Source: Comamonas sp. (GTDB lineage Bacteria > Pseudomonadota > Gammaproteobacteria > Burkholderiales > Burkholderiaceae_C). Taken from it: a DNA stretch of 16,661 nucleotides. Numbering within the stretch: the stretch's first letter is position 1; every line of letters begins with the position of its first letter. The position numbers and the translations under genes are program-made. A model generated the notes under the pieces. It was not told where the DNA came from and ran no database searches. It saw nothing but the letters and a program-made list of their open reading frames with translations. The stretch covers positions 1 to 16,661 of the forward strand of contig JAHAYB010000063.1 of the NCBI GenBank assembly GCA_018384835.1, read 5' to 3'. Positions 7,422-14,106 of the stretch are shown piece by piece.

Positions 7422-7437
7422 TGGAAGGCAACTTCCA
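7422..7437 (-). terminator. Weak hairpin after the Rieske gene
   Basis: TGGAAG, a four-base loop and CTTCCA form a 6-bp stem just after the Rieske gene's stop on its own strand, followed by AGCTTTTC. The T-run is short, so termination would be partial and the transporter gene downstream could be co-transcribed. Confidence 0.3.
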
Positions 7438-7445
7438 GGCGAAGT

Positions 7446-8591
7446 TTATTTTTTAGGAATATCACCCATGCGGGCGCGGTACCAGCGGTGGAAATGCTCC
7501 ATACCGTCTTCCATTGGGCTTTGATAGGGACCCACTTCGTTATCGCCACGCTCTAGCAGGGCGCGGCGGCCAGCGTCCATGCGTTCGCCAATTTCATCGT
7601 CTTCCACCGCTGTTTCCATGTAGGCGGCTTGCTGGGCGGCGATAAATTCTGGCTCAAAAGCGGCAATCTCTTCAGGGTAGTAGAACTCCACCACGTTCAT
7701 GGTCTGCGTGGGGCTGATGGGGTGCAGGGTCGAGACGGTGAGCACATGCGGATACCACTCCACCATGATGTGGGGGTAGTAGGTCAGCCAGATAGCGCCT
7801 TGCTCGGGCAGCTTGCCGCCCTGGTAGTTGAGCAGCACCTCGTGCCATTTTTTGTACGCCTCTGTGCCTGGCTGGGCAAAGCTGGGGGCAACCCCCACAG
7901 TCTGCACCGAGTACTCAGGGGCAAACTGCCACTGCAAATCATCACAGGTAACGAAGTTGCCCAGGCCGGGGTGGAAGGGGCCGACGTGGTAATCCTCCAG
8001 GTACACCTCAATAAAGGTTTTCCAGTTGTAGTTGCACAGATGCATCTCAGTGTGGTGCAGCACCATGCCGTCAAAATTCAGGTGCTGGGCGCAGCCCATG
8101 TTTGCCAGGTCAGCGGCAATATCGCGGCCATTGTCTTCAAACAACAGGCCATTCCATTGGCGCAGCGGGTAGTTGTTCAGGTGCTTGGCTGGGTCTTTGG
8201 CAAAGTGCGGCGCACCTTTGAGCTGGCCGCTGGGGCTGTAAGTCCAGCGGTGCAGCGGGCAGACGATATGGCCACCTGCGTGGCCCTTGCCCTCGGTGTG
8301 CAAATTGCCGCGCCCTTTGAGCATGATGGCCTGGCGGTGGCGGCAGACGTTAGAAATCAGTTCCACCTGCCCCTGTTCGTTACGCACCAAGGCACGGCCT
8401 TCTTGTTCTTGGGGTAGGGCGTAATAGTCCCCCACCTCGGGCACAGCGCTGGTGCTGCCCACGTAGCGCGGACCTTGGGCAAAAATGGTTTGCATCTCGC
8501 GCTCAAACAGGGCTTGATCAAAATAGCTGCTCACGGGCAGTTGGGTGCTCAAGTTGCTGGCTTGCTGCAGTTGAAGGCTTAAATCAGACAT
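7446..8591 (-). CDS. Rieske [2Fe-2S] aromatic ring-hydroxylating oxygenase, alpha-subunit type
   Basis: This 381-residue protein has the two-domain plan of Rieske non-haem iron oxygenases. The Rieske cluster ligands are CRH (Cys83, His85) and CPLH (Cys111, His114). The catalytic domain has an HxxxxH pair (His202, His207 in EDYHVGPFH) for the mononuclear iron; a third carboxylate ligand should lie in the C-terminal third. The residue three before the first histidine, which bridges the two metal centres as Asp in naphthalene dioxygenase, appears to be Glu199 here. A reductase and small subunit are not encoded nearby, so it depends on electron carriers elsewhere. The substrate is unknown; the family covers aromatic acids, choline or betaine and others. 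The frame is open to 8621, but MSDLSLQLQQASNL at 8591 is the better start. Confidence 0.88.
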   Translation of the reverse strand: MSDLSLQLQQASNLSTQLPVSSYFDQALFEREMQTIFAQGPRYVGSTSAVPEVGDYYALPQEQEGRALVRNEQGQVELISNVCRHRQAIMLKGRGNLHTEGKGHAGGHIVCPLHRWTYSPSGQLKGAPHFAKDPAKHLNNYPLRQWNGLLFEDNGRDIAADLANMGCAQHLNFDGMVLHHTEMHLCNYNWKTFIEVYLEDYHVGPFHPGLGNFVTCDDLQWQFAPEYSVQTVGVAPSFAQPGTEAYKKWHEVLLNYQGGKLPEQGAIWLTYYPHIMVEWYPHVLTVSTLHPISPTQTMNVVEFYYPEEIAAFEPEFIAAQQAAYMETAVEDDEIGERMDAGRRALLERGDNEVGPYQSPMEDGMEHFHRWYRARMGDIPKK

Positions 8592-8635
8592 AAAACAACA
8601 CTCTGACCAAAGGCTCCCCACAGGGAGAGGGTTCT

Positions 8636-8661
8636 AAAAAAAGCCGCCAAAAATAGGCGGC
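8636..8661 (-). terminator. Intrinsic terminator in the Rieske gene leader (possible attenuator)
   Basis: On the minus strand GCCGCC-TATTTTT-GGCGGC is followed at once by seven T residues (8642-8636), a textbook intrinsic terminator. It ends 45 bases before the Rieske start and points the same way. No minus-strand gene lies between here and phaC, whose transcript is separate and far to the right, so it most likely acts on the leader of the Rieske gene. A second hairpin, CTCCC-CACA-GGGAG (8614-8627), follows before the start codon. Confidence 0.65.
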
Positions 8662-8683
8662 CAAGAAATAAGAAAAGCGCATG

Positions 8684-8689
8684 ATTGTA
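8684..8689 (-). promoter_or_regulatory. Candidate -10 box for the Rieske gene (TACAAT)
   Basis: TACAAT on the minus strand would start a transcript near 8677 and place the terminator hairpin about 16 bases into the RNA. The -35 region is weak. A start farther upstream is also possible, which would bring the repeat modules at 8693-8800 into the leader. Confidence 0.3.
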
Positions 8690-8692
8690 GAA

Positions 8693-8800
8693 CCTAGGGG
8701 AAAACCTAGGCAGATTTGGCAGCTCTTACGGTGTGCAGCGCAAGCGATATTTGCTCGCCTCTTGCCAGCGCCTACTTGGCAGAGCAAGGAAAACCTAAGC
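8693..8800. repeat. Duplicated short modules and inverted repeats between the Rieske gene and tRNA-Pro
   Basis: GGAAAACCTAGGC (8699-8711) recurs as GGAAAACCTAAGC (8788-8800), 12 of 13 bases alike. TTGGCAG recurs at 8716-8722 and 8777-8783. CCTAGG occurs twice, six bases apart (8693-8698, 8705-8710). TTGCTC/GAGCAA (8751-8756, 8782-8787) enclose TGCCA/TGGCA (8763-8767, 8777-8781), giving a bulged 37-base stem-loop. The inner TGCCA could instead pair with the other TGGCA at 8717-8721. I recognise no known RNA family in it. Confidence 0.45.
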
Positions 8801-8822
8801 AAAAACCCAAGGGAAAACACTA

Positions 8823-8828
8823 TATAAT
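8823..8828 (+). promoter_or_regulatory. -10 box of tRNA-Pro (TATAAT)
   Basis: A perfect TATAAT lies 10 bases before the mature tRNA 5' end, followed by a GC-rich GCGAGC discriminator. GC-rich discriminators are typical of stable RNA promoters under stringent control. No strong -35 is seen. Confidence 0.65.
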
Positions 8829-8838
8829 GCGAGCTTCA

Positions 8839-8915
8839 CGGCGTGTAGCGCAGCCTGGTAGCGCACTTGCATGGGGTGCAAGGGGTCGCGAGTTCGAATC
8901 CCGCCACGCCGACCA
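8839..8915 (+). tRNA. tRNA-Pro, anticodon GGG
   Basis: The 77-base sequence folds as a full cloverleaf. The acceptor arms CGGCGTG and CACGCCG pair perfectly. The D arm is GCGC-AGCCTGGTA-GCGC. The anticodon stem CTTGC/GCAAG carries the loop ATGGGGT with anticodon GGG. The T arm has GTTCGAAT. A discriminator A precedes an encoded CCA. It reads CCC and CCU proline codons and closely resembles the E. coli GGG isoacceptor. A promoter box lies directly before it and a strong terminator directly after, so it is a single-gene unit. Confidence 0.97.
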
Positions 8916-8921
8916 TGTTAG

Positions 8922-8957
8922 AAAAAAGCCAACACCTCATCCGTGTTGGCTTTTTTT
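8922..8957 (+). terminator. Intrinsic terminator of tRNA-Pro
   Basis: AAAAAAGCCAACAC and GTGTTGGCTTTTTT pair over an 8-bp GC-containing core extended by six A-T pairs, with a seven-base loop (8936-8942) and a T-rich run to about 8972. It starts seven bases after the tRNA CCA end. The A-run on the left arm makes it potentially bidirectional. Confidence 0.9.
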
Positions 8958-8994
8958 ATTTTTATTGTTTTTTCATCACTTATGTATCTGCATC

Positions 8995-9348
8995 ATGATT
9001 GAAGGTTTGGTTACTGGTCGCCTAACTACCACCCCCAGCGAGCGCACCGACCGCTTTGGCAAGACTTTTATGGTTGCCCGTATGCGTGCTACCGTAGGCG
9101 ATGGCAATTTACGTGCCAACGCTGGGGACATTCCTAGTAGCCTGTTTGTCAACATCGTGGCGTTTGACCCGGTTCCGTGCAAGCAACTGCAAGACTTGTA
9201 CGAGGGCGATGTGGTTTCTTTGGTCGGGCCTTTGACCCCCAAAGTGTGGATGGATAAGCAAGGAGCCAGCTACCCCGCCTTAGACATGGTGGCCTATCGC
9301 GTAGCGGCGCTGCCCGCCCAGCACTTAGCCTGCCCGGAGCTGGCCTAG
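8995..9348 (+). CDS. SSB-like OB-fold protein (putative single-stranded DNA-binding protein)
   Basis: This small protein of 117 residues resembles a family of short, single-domain SSB-like proteins in Burkholderiales. Visible features are the opening beta strands MIEGLVTGRLTTTPSERT (1-18), FGKTFMVARMRATVGDG (21-37), SLFVNIVAF (49-57) and the closing EGDVVSLVGPLTPKVWMDKQ (70-89). It fits an OB fold that binds single-stranded nucleic acid. It lacks the acidic C-terminal tail by which true SSB recruits partners, so it is probably a paralogue and not the replication SSB. The frame is open far upstream through the tRNA and its terminator, which cannot be coding; the ATG at 8995 is the first one after the terminator that gives the family N-terminus. 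The ribosome binding site is weak. Confidence 0.7.
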   Translation: MIEGLVTGRLTTTPSERTDRFGKTFMVARMRATVGDGNLRANAGDIPSSLFVNIVAFDPVPCKQLQDLYEGDVVSLVGPLTPKVWMDKQGASYPALDMVAYRVAALPAQHLACPELA

Positions 9349-9431
9349 GGTCTAGGGTCGGCAAACTGGGCGCGATGGCCTGTACCAAGACATAGAATGG
9401 CCTACATTCATCTTTTCTTACAGCCAGCGCT

Positions 9432-9959
9432 ATGCCCCCTTTAGAAAATGCTGACTGGAAGCTGCTCAAGCACCTGCACCAGCAAATCACCAGCCAACAA
9501 GCTCAACATATTGAGCATGGCGGCAAAGTCCAGCCCCAAGCCTATTTAGTCAGCCCCGGTAACAATGGCGCAGCGCAACTGGCCGAGTTGTCCACACACT
9601 TCATTCAAGAGCTGTTAAGCCAAGAAGACGGCCAGCAACAACTGGCCAAATACTTGGCCGATGCTCTGCGCCCCGGTAGCGACACCCAGCAGCACATTGC
9701 CCAAGCTTACGGCTTTAACGCCCGCTACACCTTGAGCTGCCAAGAAGCCACCTTGCCCCAGGCCGATGGCAGCCAGCAACCGGTGCTGATGGTGTTGTTG
9801 CACGGTCAGGGTTTTGCTTTGCCGGTGTTTCACACCATTGAAGAGCATCACCCAGGCAGGCGCTGCCAGTTGCGCCCATTTCCTGAGCTGGCAGAAATCC
9901 AAGCCGTGCAAGACTTGCTGCAACAGCGCTTACAGCAAGGTGCGGGCAGCATCCATTGA
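9432..9959 (+). CDS. Hypothetical protein, glutamine-rich
   Basis: I do not recognise this 175-residue protein. It is soluble-looking, with no signal peptide or membrane segment, and 28 of 175 residues are glutamine, mostly in amphipathic helical stretches (10-28, 48-80 and 151-169). A more hydrophobic core, VLMVLLHGQGFALPVFHTI (118-136), may be beta structure. Codon use matches the neighbours and the frame is long and clean, so it is likely a real gene. It lies 83 bases after the SSB-like gene and 36 bases before modE on the same strand, which allows co-transcription with modE. A TAGAAT box at 9393-9398 could be its own promoter. No function is proposed. Confidence 0.7.
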   Translation: MPPLENADWKLLKHLHQQITSQQAQHIEHGGKVQPQAYLVSPGNNGAAQLAELSTHFIQELLSQEDGQQQLAKYLADALRPGSDTQQHIAQAYGFNARYTLSCQEATLPQADGSQQPVLMVLLHGQGFALPVFHTIEEHHPGRRCQLRPFPELAEIQAVQDLLQQRLQQGAGSIH

Positions 9960-9995
9960 AGGCAAATGCAACCAAGCATGGCATGATTGCTGGCT

Positions 9996-10952
9996 ATGAC
10001 AACGCCTTCCTTGCCTTCCTTTTCAGCACAAGCCTCTTCCCCTTTACAGAGTGCATCTCCAGCCCCTACATCCACCGGGCTGCTCCATGCTTTAGAACAC
10101 CCGCTAGCCGATAAGCGCTTACAAATTTTGCGGGCAGTGGCGCAAGTCGGCTCTATCTCTGGCGCGGCTCGCCAGGTAGGGGTGAGCTATAAGGCTGCAT
10201 GGCAGGCGTTAGATATTTTGAGTAATCTGGCGGGCATTGATTTGGTGCAGCGCAATATGGGTGGTGTTGGTGGTGGAGGGGCGCAGCTAACCCCTGCTGG
10301 CCAAACGCTGCTACAAGCAGCCAATAGCTGGCAGCAAGCGCGTGAGCAATTGCACCAGCAGCTACAAACATCCTGGCAGCAAACACAAACACAAACACAA
10401 TCGCCATCAACTGAGCAAGCAGGGGGCAGCCCCCAGCCCTTCATGCCACCTGCTAGCACCCCATGTACAGCCATACCTCCAACCCCGACACCGATACCAG
10501 CCCCGCTGGGCTTATCTGGCTGGGGCGGTTTAGGGTTGCAGACCAGTATGCGCAACCAGTGGCCTTGCGTGCTGCAAGCGCTGAATTTGGAAGGGGCATT
10601 GGCTTTAGTGCAGTTGCAGGCGCTACACGCCCCAGCCATGCAGGTGCAAGCGCGTATTACCGCCGAGAGTGCCGAGCTGCTGGCCTTGGCTCCTGGCCAA
10701 ACCTTGCTGGCCTTGGCTAAAGCAACGGCAGTGCAGGTAGGCACAGGCGCTGATGTTGAGGGCAGCTACAACACATGGCCTGCACATATCCAGCGCATCC
10801 ATCCCGGCAGTGCTGGCGATGAGGTGGCTGTTGAGCTGTTTAGCGGACTGCAATTAGTGGGCTTTGCCCCTGCCCACTGCGGCTGGAAAGTAGGCCATGC
10901 AGTCTGCGTGCAGTTGGCGTACAGCGCAGTGGTTTTAGCTTTAGCCAATTGA
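9996..10952 (+). CDS. modE: ModE-family molybdate-responsive transcriptional regulator
   Basis: ModE proteins bind molybdate and repress the modABC uptake genes while tuning molybdoenzyme genes. The N-terminal winged-helix domain (about 38-108) includes VGSISGAARQVGVSYKAAWQ (51-70), then ALDILSNLAG and the Gly-rich wing MGGVGGGGAQLTPAG. The C-terminal part has two Mop-like domains: TSMRNQWPCVL through LLALAKATAVQV (183-248) and AHIQRIHPGSAGDEVAVELF onward (263-316). The SARNQ-type molybdate-binding motif is seen as TSMRNQ. At 318 residues it is longer than the usual 260-270; the excess is a Gln/Thr/Pro-rich linker (about 110-175) including an AAACAC triplet repeat. TTG at 9987 is an alternative start. 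No modABC genes are nearby. It converges on phaC. Confidence 0.85.
   Translation: MTTPSLPSFSAQASSPLQSASPAPTSTGLLHALEHPLADKRLQILRAVAQVGSISGAARQVGVSYKAAWQALDILSNLAGIDLVQRNMGGVGGGGAQLTPAGQTLLQAANSWQQAREQLHQQLQTSWQQTQTQTQSPSTEQAGGSPQPFMPPASTPCTAIPPTPTPIPAPLGLSGWGGLGLQTSMRNQWPCVLQALNLEGALALVQLQALHAPAMQVQARITAESAELLALAPGQTLLALAKATAVQVGTGADVEGSYNTWPAHIQRIHPGSAGDEVAVELFSGLQLVGFAPAHCGWKVGHAVCVQLAYSAVVLALAN
10381..10400 (+). repeat. Hexanucleotide AAACAC repeat inside modE
   Basis: Three tandem AAACAC units plus AA encode Gln-Thr pairs in the interdomain linker. Since the unit is six bases, copy-number change would alter linker length without shifting the frame. Confidence 0.6.
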
Positions 10953-10970
10953 GCTGGTTCCATCCAATTA

Positions 10971-10996
10971 AGCGCTGGCCAAGGTGGCGCAGCGCT
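10971..10996. terminator. Hairpin between convergent modE and phaC
   Basis: AGCGCTG (10971-10977) and CAGCGCT (10990-10996) form a 7-bp stem, extendable by three pairs past a bulge, in the 64-base gap between two convergent genes. No T-run follows on either strand, so any terminator role is uncertain. Confidence 0.35.
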
Positions 10997-11016
10997 GTAA
11001 TCGGTGGCTTGCTTAC

Positions 11017-12810
11017 TTATTTTTCCAGCACATACTGCCCTGGCGCGTCCATCAGCACAGGGTAGTCTTTGGCACCCATAGCGGGCGGTTTGACGGCTTG
11101 CGCACTAGAGCGCTCTTTAAGCCACAGCGACCACGCTGGCCACCAAGAGCCATCCATACGCGGGGCTTGCGCCAGCCAATCTTCGGGGGCAACGTAGCTA
11201 CCACCGGCGGCGCGTTGCTGGATTTGGTAGTAGCGGTTTTTGCGCCCTGGCTCGCTAACAATGCCCGCGTTATGCCCGCCCTTGGTGAGGACGAAGGTGA
11301 TTTCCGCTGGGGTCATATAGTGCAGCTTGTACACAGAGCGCCAAGGGGCAACGTGGTCGGTGTAGGTGGAGACGCTGAACACCGGCGTGCGAATATCAGA
11401 CAGCACCACCGGCTTGCCACGCACGGGGTAGCGCCCACCGGCCAAGTCGTTATTCAGGAACAGGCGGCGCAGGTATTGGGCGTGCATTAGGGCGGGCATA
11501 CGGGTGGCATCGGCGTTCCAGGCCATCAGGTCAATCATCTTGCCGCGCTCGCCCAGCAGGTATTCGTTGACCATGCGCGACCACAGCAGGTCGTAGGAGT
11601 TCAGTAGCTGGAAGGCTCCCACCATTTGCCCCGCTTGCAGGTAGCCGACTTCGCGCATCTGCGCCTCCAGCATGGCCAGCTCGCTTTCGTCGATGAAGAG
11701 CGCTAGCTCGCCCGGCTCAGTGAAGTCGGTTTGTGCGGTAAATAGCGTCATGCTGGCTAGGCGCTCTTGGCCGTCGCGTGTCATGGCGGCATTGGCAATG
11801 GAGAGCAAAGTGCCCCCCAAGCAATACCCCGCCGCATGGATTTTTTTGCCTGGCACGATGGCATTGATGGCATCTAGCGCTGCTTCTACGCCCAGGGCAA
11901 GGTAATCGTCCATGCCCAGCGCTGCCTCTTCTACACCGGGGTTTTTCCACGAGACGCAGAACACCGTGTGGCCTTGGCCAACCATGTATTGAATCAAGGA
12001 GTTGTGCGCCGAGAGGTCCAAAATGTAGTACTTCATAATCCACGCGGGCACGATGAGCAGTGGCTCGGCCTGCACCTTGTCGGTGCTAGGGCTGTACTGA
12101 ATCAGCTCAATTAAGCGGTTGCGATAGACCACTTTGCCCGGCGTGGCGGCAATGTCTTTGCCCACCACAAAGTTTTCTGTGCCCACGGGTGGTTGGCCTT
12201 GGCTGGTGCGGCCAAAGTCTTCCAGAAAGTTCACCAGCCCTTGCGCTAGGTTAGCGCCGCCGGTGCTCAGGCTGCGGTTAATGACGGTGGGGTTGGTATG
12301 GGGGAAGTTGCCCGGCGAGAGGGCATCAATCATCTGCCGCGCAAGAAAGGCCACCACGTCTTGATGGTGGCGGCTGACCCCGGCCAGACCAGAGGTGGCT
12401 TGCTCCCACCAGGCTTCGTTTTGCAAGAAGGCCGTTTTCATGACGTGAAAAGGCCATTGCTGCCAAGCCGGGTCGGCAAAGCGGCGGTCGGGCTTGCCGT
12501 TGGTTTGCTGCCCCGCATCGGCTTGCAGCTTAAAGGCTTGCTGCCACAGCGTTTGCGCTTGCCCCATGCCTAGCTTCAATAGCTCTAAGCGCTTGCCTGG
12601 TGCTAAGGCCAGATGCCCTGCCCAGTCGATGGTTGCCAGCGCCAAAGACATGGGTGAGAGCGAACCCGTCCAACGCGCCAAGTTGGCCAGTACCTTGATG
12701 TCGATAGGCGTTTTGCGGATGGCTGGGTTGGGGGTGATGGTGGCTGGGTCAGGCGCTGCCGGTGTTTGTACCGCCTGGGCTGGTACGGTGGTTGGGGAAG
12801 AAGAGGACAT
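11017..12810 (-). CDS. phaC: Class I poly(3-hydroxyalkanoate) synthase PhaC
   Basis: PhaC polymerises hydroxyacyl-CoA into polyhydroxyalkanoate storage granules. The 597-residue length fits class I synthases, which favour short-chain monomers. The lipase-box-like motif GYCLGG holds the catalytic Cys330. The triad is completed by Asp485 in TDHVAPW and His513 in GGHNAG. The N-terminal domain shows the usual NPLL-like region replaced by FVVGKDIAATPGKVVYRN (214-231), followed by PLLIVPAWIMKYYILDL (250-266). The first 33 residues are Pro/Thr/Ala-rich and variable. The start at 12810 is the only good one, with GAGAG 11 bases upstream as a weak ribosome binding site. phaA, phaB and a phasin gene are not adjacent. 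It lies 93 bases downstream of ftsY on the same strand, probably as a separate unit. Confidence 0.95.
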   Translation of the reverse strand: MSSSSPTTVPAQAVQTPAAPDPATITPNPAIRKTPIDIKVLANLARWTGSLSPMSLALATIDWAGHLALAPGKRLELLKLGMGQAQTLWQQAFKLQADAGQQTNGKPDRRFADPAWQQWPFHVMKTAFLQNEAWWEQATSGLAGVSRHHQDVVAFLARQMIDALSPGNFPHTNPTVINRSLSTGGANLAQGLVNFLEDFGRTSQGQPPVGTENFVVGKDIAATPGKVVYRNRLIELIQYSPSTDKVQAEPLLIVPAWIMKYYILDLSAHNSLIQYMVGQGHTVFCVSWKNPGVEEAALGMDDYLALGVEAALDAINAIVPGKKIHAAGYCLGGTLLSIANAAMTRDGQERLASMTLFTAQTDFTEPGELALFIDESELAMLEAQMREVGYLQAGQMVGAFQLLNSYDLLWSRMVNEYLLGERGKMIDLMAWNADATRMPALMHAQYLRRLFLNNDLAGGRYPVRGKPVVLSDIRTPVFSVSTYTDHVAPWRSVYKLHYMTPAEITFVLTKGGHNAGIVSEPGRKNRYYQIQQRAAGGSYVAPEDWLAQAPRMDGSWWPAWSLWLKERSSAQAVKPPAMGAKDYPVLMDAPGQYVLEK

Positions 12811-12856
12811 AAGAAAAACCGCTCTCTATAAGTAAGAAATACAACAATCGTGCTGC

Positions 12857-12874
12857 TTGCAGTTGCAGTTGCAG
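12857..12874 (+). repeat. TTGCAG tandem triplet between ftsY and phaC
   Basis: Three perfect TTGCAG units lie in the 93-base gap between ftsY and phaC, next to a hairpin. This may be simple slippage; no function is apparent. Confidence 0.5.
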
Positions 12875-12878
12875 TACT

Positions 12879-12897
12879 TGGCAGCTTGCTGCTGCCA
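12879..12897 (-). terminator. Hairpin after ftsY
   Basis: TGGCAGC-five bases-GCTGCCA is a perfect 7-bp stem just six bases past the ftsY stop. There is no T-run after it on the minus strand, so it may act with Rho or only protect the 3' end. Confidence 0.4.
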
Positions 12898-12903
12898 CCA
12901 AGC

Positions 12904-14106
12904 CTAAGCCAGCAGGGCTTGGGCAAATTCACGCGCCTGGAAGGTTTGCAAATCCTGCACCTGCTCGCCCACGCCAATAAAGTACACCGGCACGGGGTTT
13001 TCCTGGGCAATGGCGGCCAGCACACCGCCCTTGGCCGTGCCGTCCAGCTTGGTAACGACCAAGCCCGTCAGCCCCAGGGCAGCGTCAAACGCCTTGGCCT
13101 GGTGCAGCGCATTCTGCCCGGTATTGCCATCAATGACCAACAGCACTTCGTGCGGGGCGCTGCCCTCGGCTTTGGTGATGACGCGCTTGATTTTTTTCAG
13201 CTCTTCCATCAGGTGCAACTGGGTGGGCAAGCGCCCGGCGGTATCGACCAGCACCACGTCGCGCTGGCGCGATTTGCCGGCGCTGACAGCATCAAAACTC
13301 ACCGCCGCTGGGTCTGCGCCCGCTTGGCTGACGATTTCTACCGTGTTGCGCGTCGCCCATACGCCCAACTGCTCGCGGGCTGCGGCGCGGAAGGTGTCGG
13401 CAGCGGCCAGCAGCACGGTTTGCTCATGGTCGGCCAGGTATTTGGTGAGTTTGCCAATGGAGGTGGTCTTGCCCGCCCCATTCACCCCCACCACCATGAT
13501 GACGGTGGGCTGTTGCGCACCAATTGCCAGAGGCTTTTGCAGGGGGCGTAGCAAATCGGTCAGTGCCTCAATCAGCAAGCCTTTGACGGCGGCTGGCTCG
13601 GTGGCCTTGGCTTCTTTCACGCGGCGCTTCAAATCATCGAGCAGGTATTGCGTGGCCTGCACTCCGGCATCAGCCATTAAGAGCGCGTCTTCCAGCTCTT
13701 CGTAGAGCTGCTCATCAATCTGCGTGCCGGTAAATACGCTGGTAATGCTGCTGCCGGTTTTGCGCAAACCCAGCTTGAGGCGCTGCATCCAGCCTTGGCG
13801 GGCAGCATCTGCACCTGCACCTGCTGCATCCTCATCAAGCTGGGGCTTGGCCTGCGGCTCGGGGCTGAAGGCGTGTTCTGCCGCATCCACGACGGCAATG
13901 CCTTCTGCTGGCGGCGGTGGTGCTGCTTCGCTGGTGGAGGGGGGTGGGGGTGCTAGGCTATCGCCTGGCTCTGCACTGCCGCCCATGCCCAGCATGGAGC
14001 GCAGTTTGCCCATAGTGCTAGTACTAGTGCTGGTGGAGGGGCTATCTTTAGCCTCGGTATCCGCCTGCTCTGGGCTTGGAGATTTTTTTTTGAGAAAACT
14101 GAACAT
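12904..14106 (-). CDS. ftsY: Signal recognition particle receptor FtsY
   Basis: FtsY is the SRP receptor GTPase that docks ribosomes making inner-membrane proteins to the translocon. The 400-residue protein has an N-terminal membrane-targeting helix (MFSFLKKK), a variable acidic and Pro-rich A domain (10-105), the N domain (about 106-195), and the G domain. G1 is GVNGAGKTT (207-215), the insertion-box region has DTFRAAAREQL (237-247), G3 is DTAGR (288-292) and G4 is TKLD (352-355). The frame extends upstream to 14286, but MFSFLKKK at 14106 is the standard start and the extension would overlap the divergent M16 gene. The A domain includes a Ser-Thr run (25-31) and two PPPP runs (53-56, 63-66). 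ftsE, ftsX and rpoH are not adjacent on this side. Confidence 0.96.
   Translation of the reverse strand: MFSFLKKKSPSPEQADTEAKDSPSTSTSTSTMGKLRSMLGMGGSAEPGDSLAPPPPSTSEAAPPPPAEGIAVVDAAEHAFSPEPQAKPQLDEDAAGAGADAARQGWMQRLKLGLRKTGSSITSVFTGTQIDEQLYEELEDALLMADAGVQATQYLLDDLKRRVKEAKATEPAAVKGLLIEALTDLLRPLQKPLAIGAQQPTVIMVVGVNGAGKTTSIGKLTKYLADHEQTVLLAAADTFRAAAREQLGVWATRNTVEIVSQAGADPAAVSFDAVSAGKSRQRDVVLVDTAGRLPTQLHLMEELKKIKRVITKAEGSAPHEVLLVIDGNTGQNALHQAKAFDAALGLTGLVVTKLDGTAKGGVLAAIAQENPVPVYFIGVGEQVQDLQTFQAREFAQALLA

Noticed and set aside
7320..7490. A full CRISPR array around the repeat-like element
   Set aside because: The positions one repeat-spacer unit away on either side hold coding sequence of the transporter and Rieske genes with no second repeat.
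7629..8417. Open plus-strand frame of 262 codons
   Set aside because: It lies fully antisense to the Rieske gene, whose cluster and iron ligands are clear; the predicted protein resembles no family and is a codon-bias shadow.
8584..8682. Possible 32-residue leader peptide rich in Phe/Tyr before the Rieske gene
   Set aside because: It overlaps the Rieske start by eight bases, which is suggestive, but the aromatic content follows from the T-rich terminator, its ATG lies two bases from the candidate -10 box, and no ribosome binding site is seen.
8839..8972. Genomic island boundary at tRNA-Pro
   Set aside because: No direct repeat of the tRNA 3' end and no integrase gene is present; the flanking genes look native in composition.
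9345..9358. Tandem CTAGGGT at the end of the SSB-like gene
   Set aside because: Only two units, partly coding; too short to separate from chance.
13010..13705. Long plus-strand frames opposite ftsY, including the upstream extension of the M16 gene
   Set aside because: ftsY has intact GTPase motifs on the minus strand. The plus frames are low-complexity Ser/Ala shadows, and the M16 signal peptide begins at 14135.
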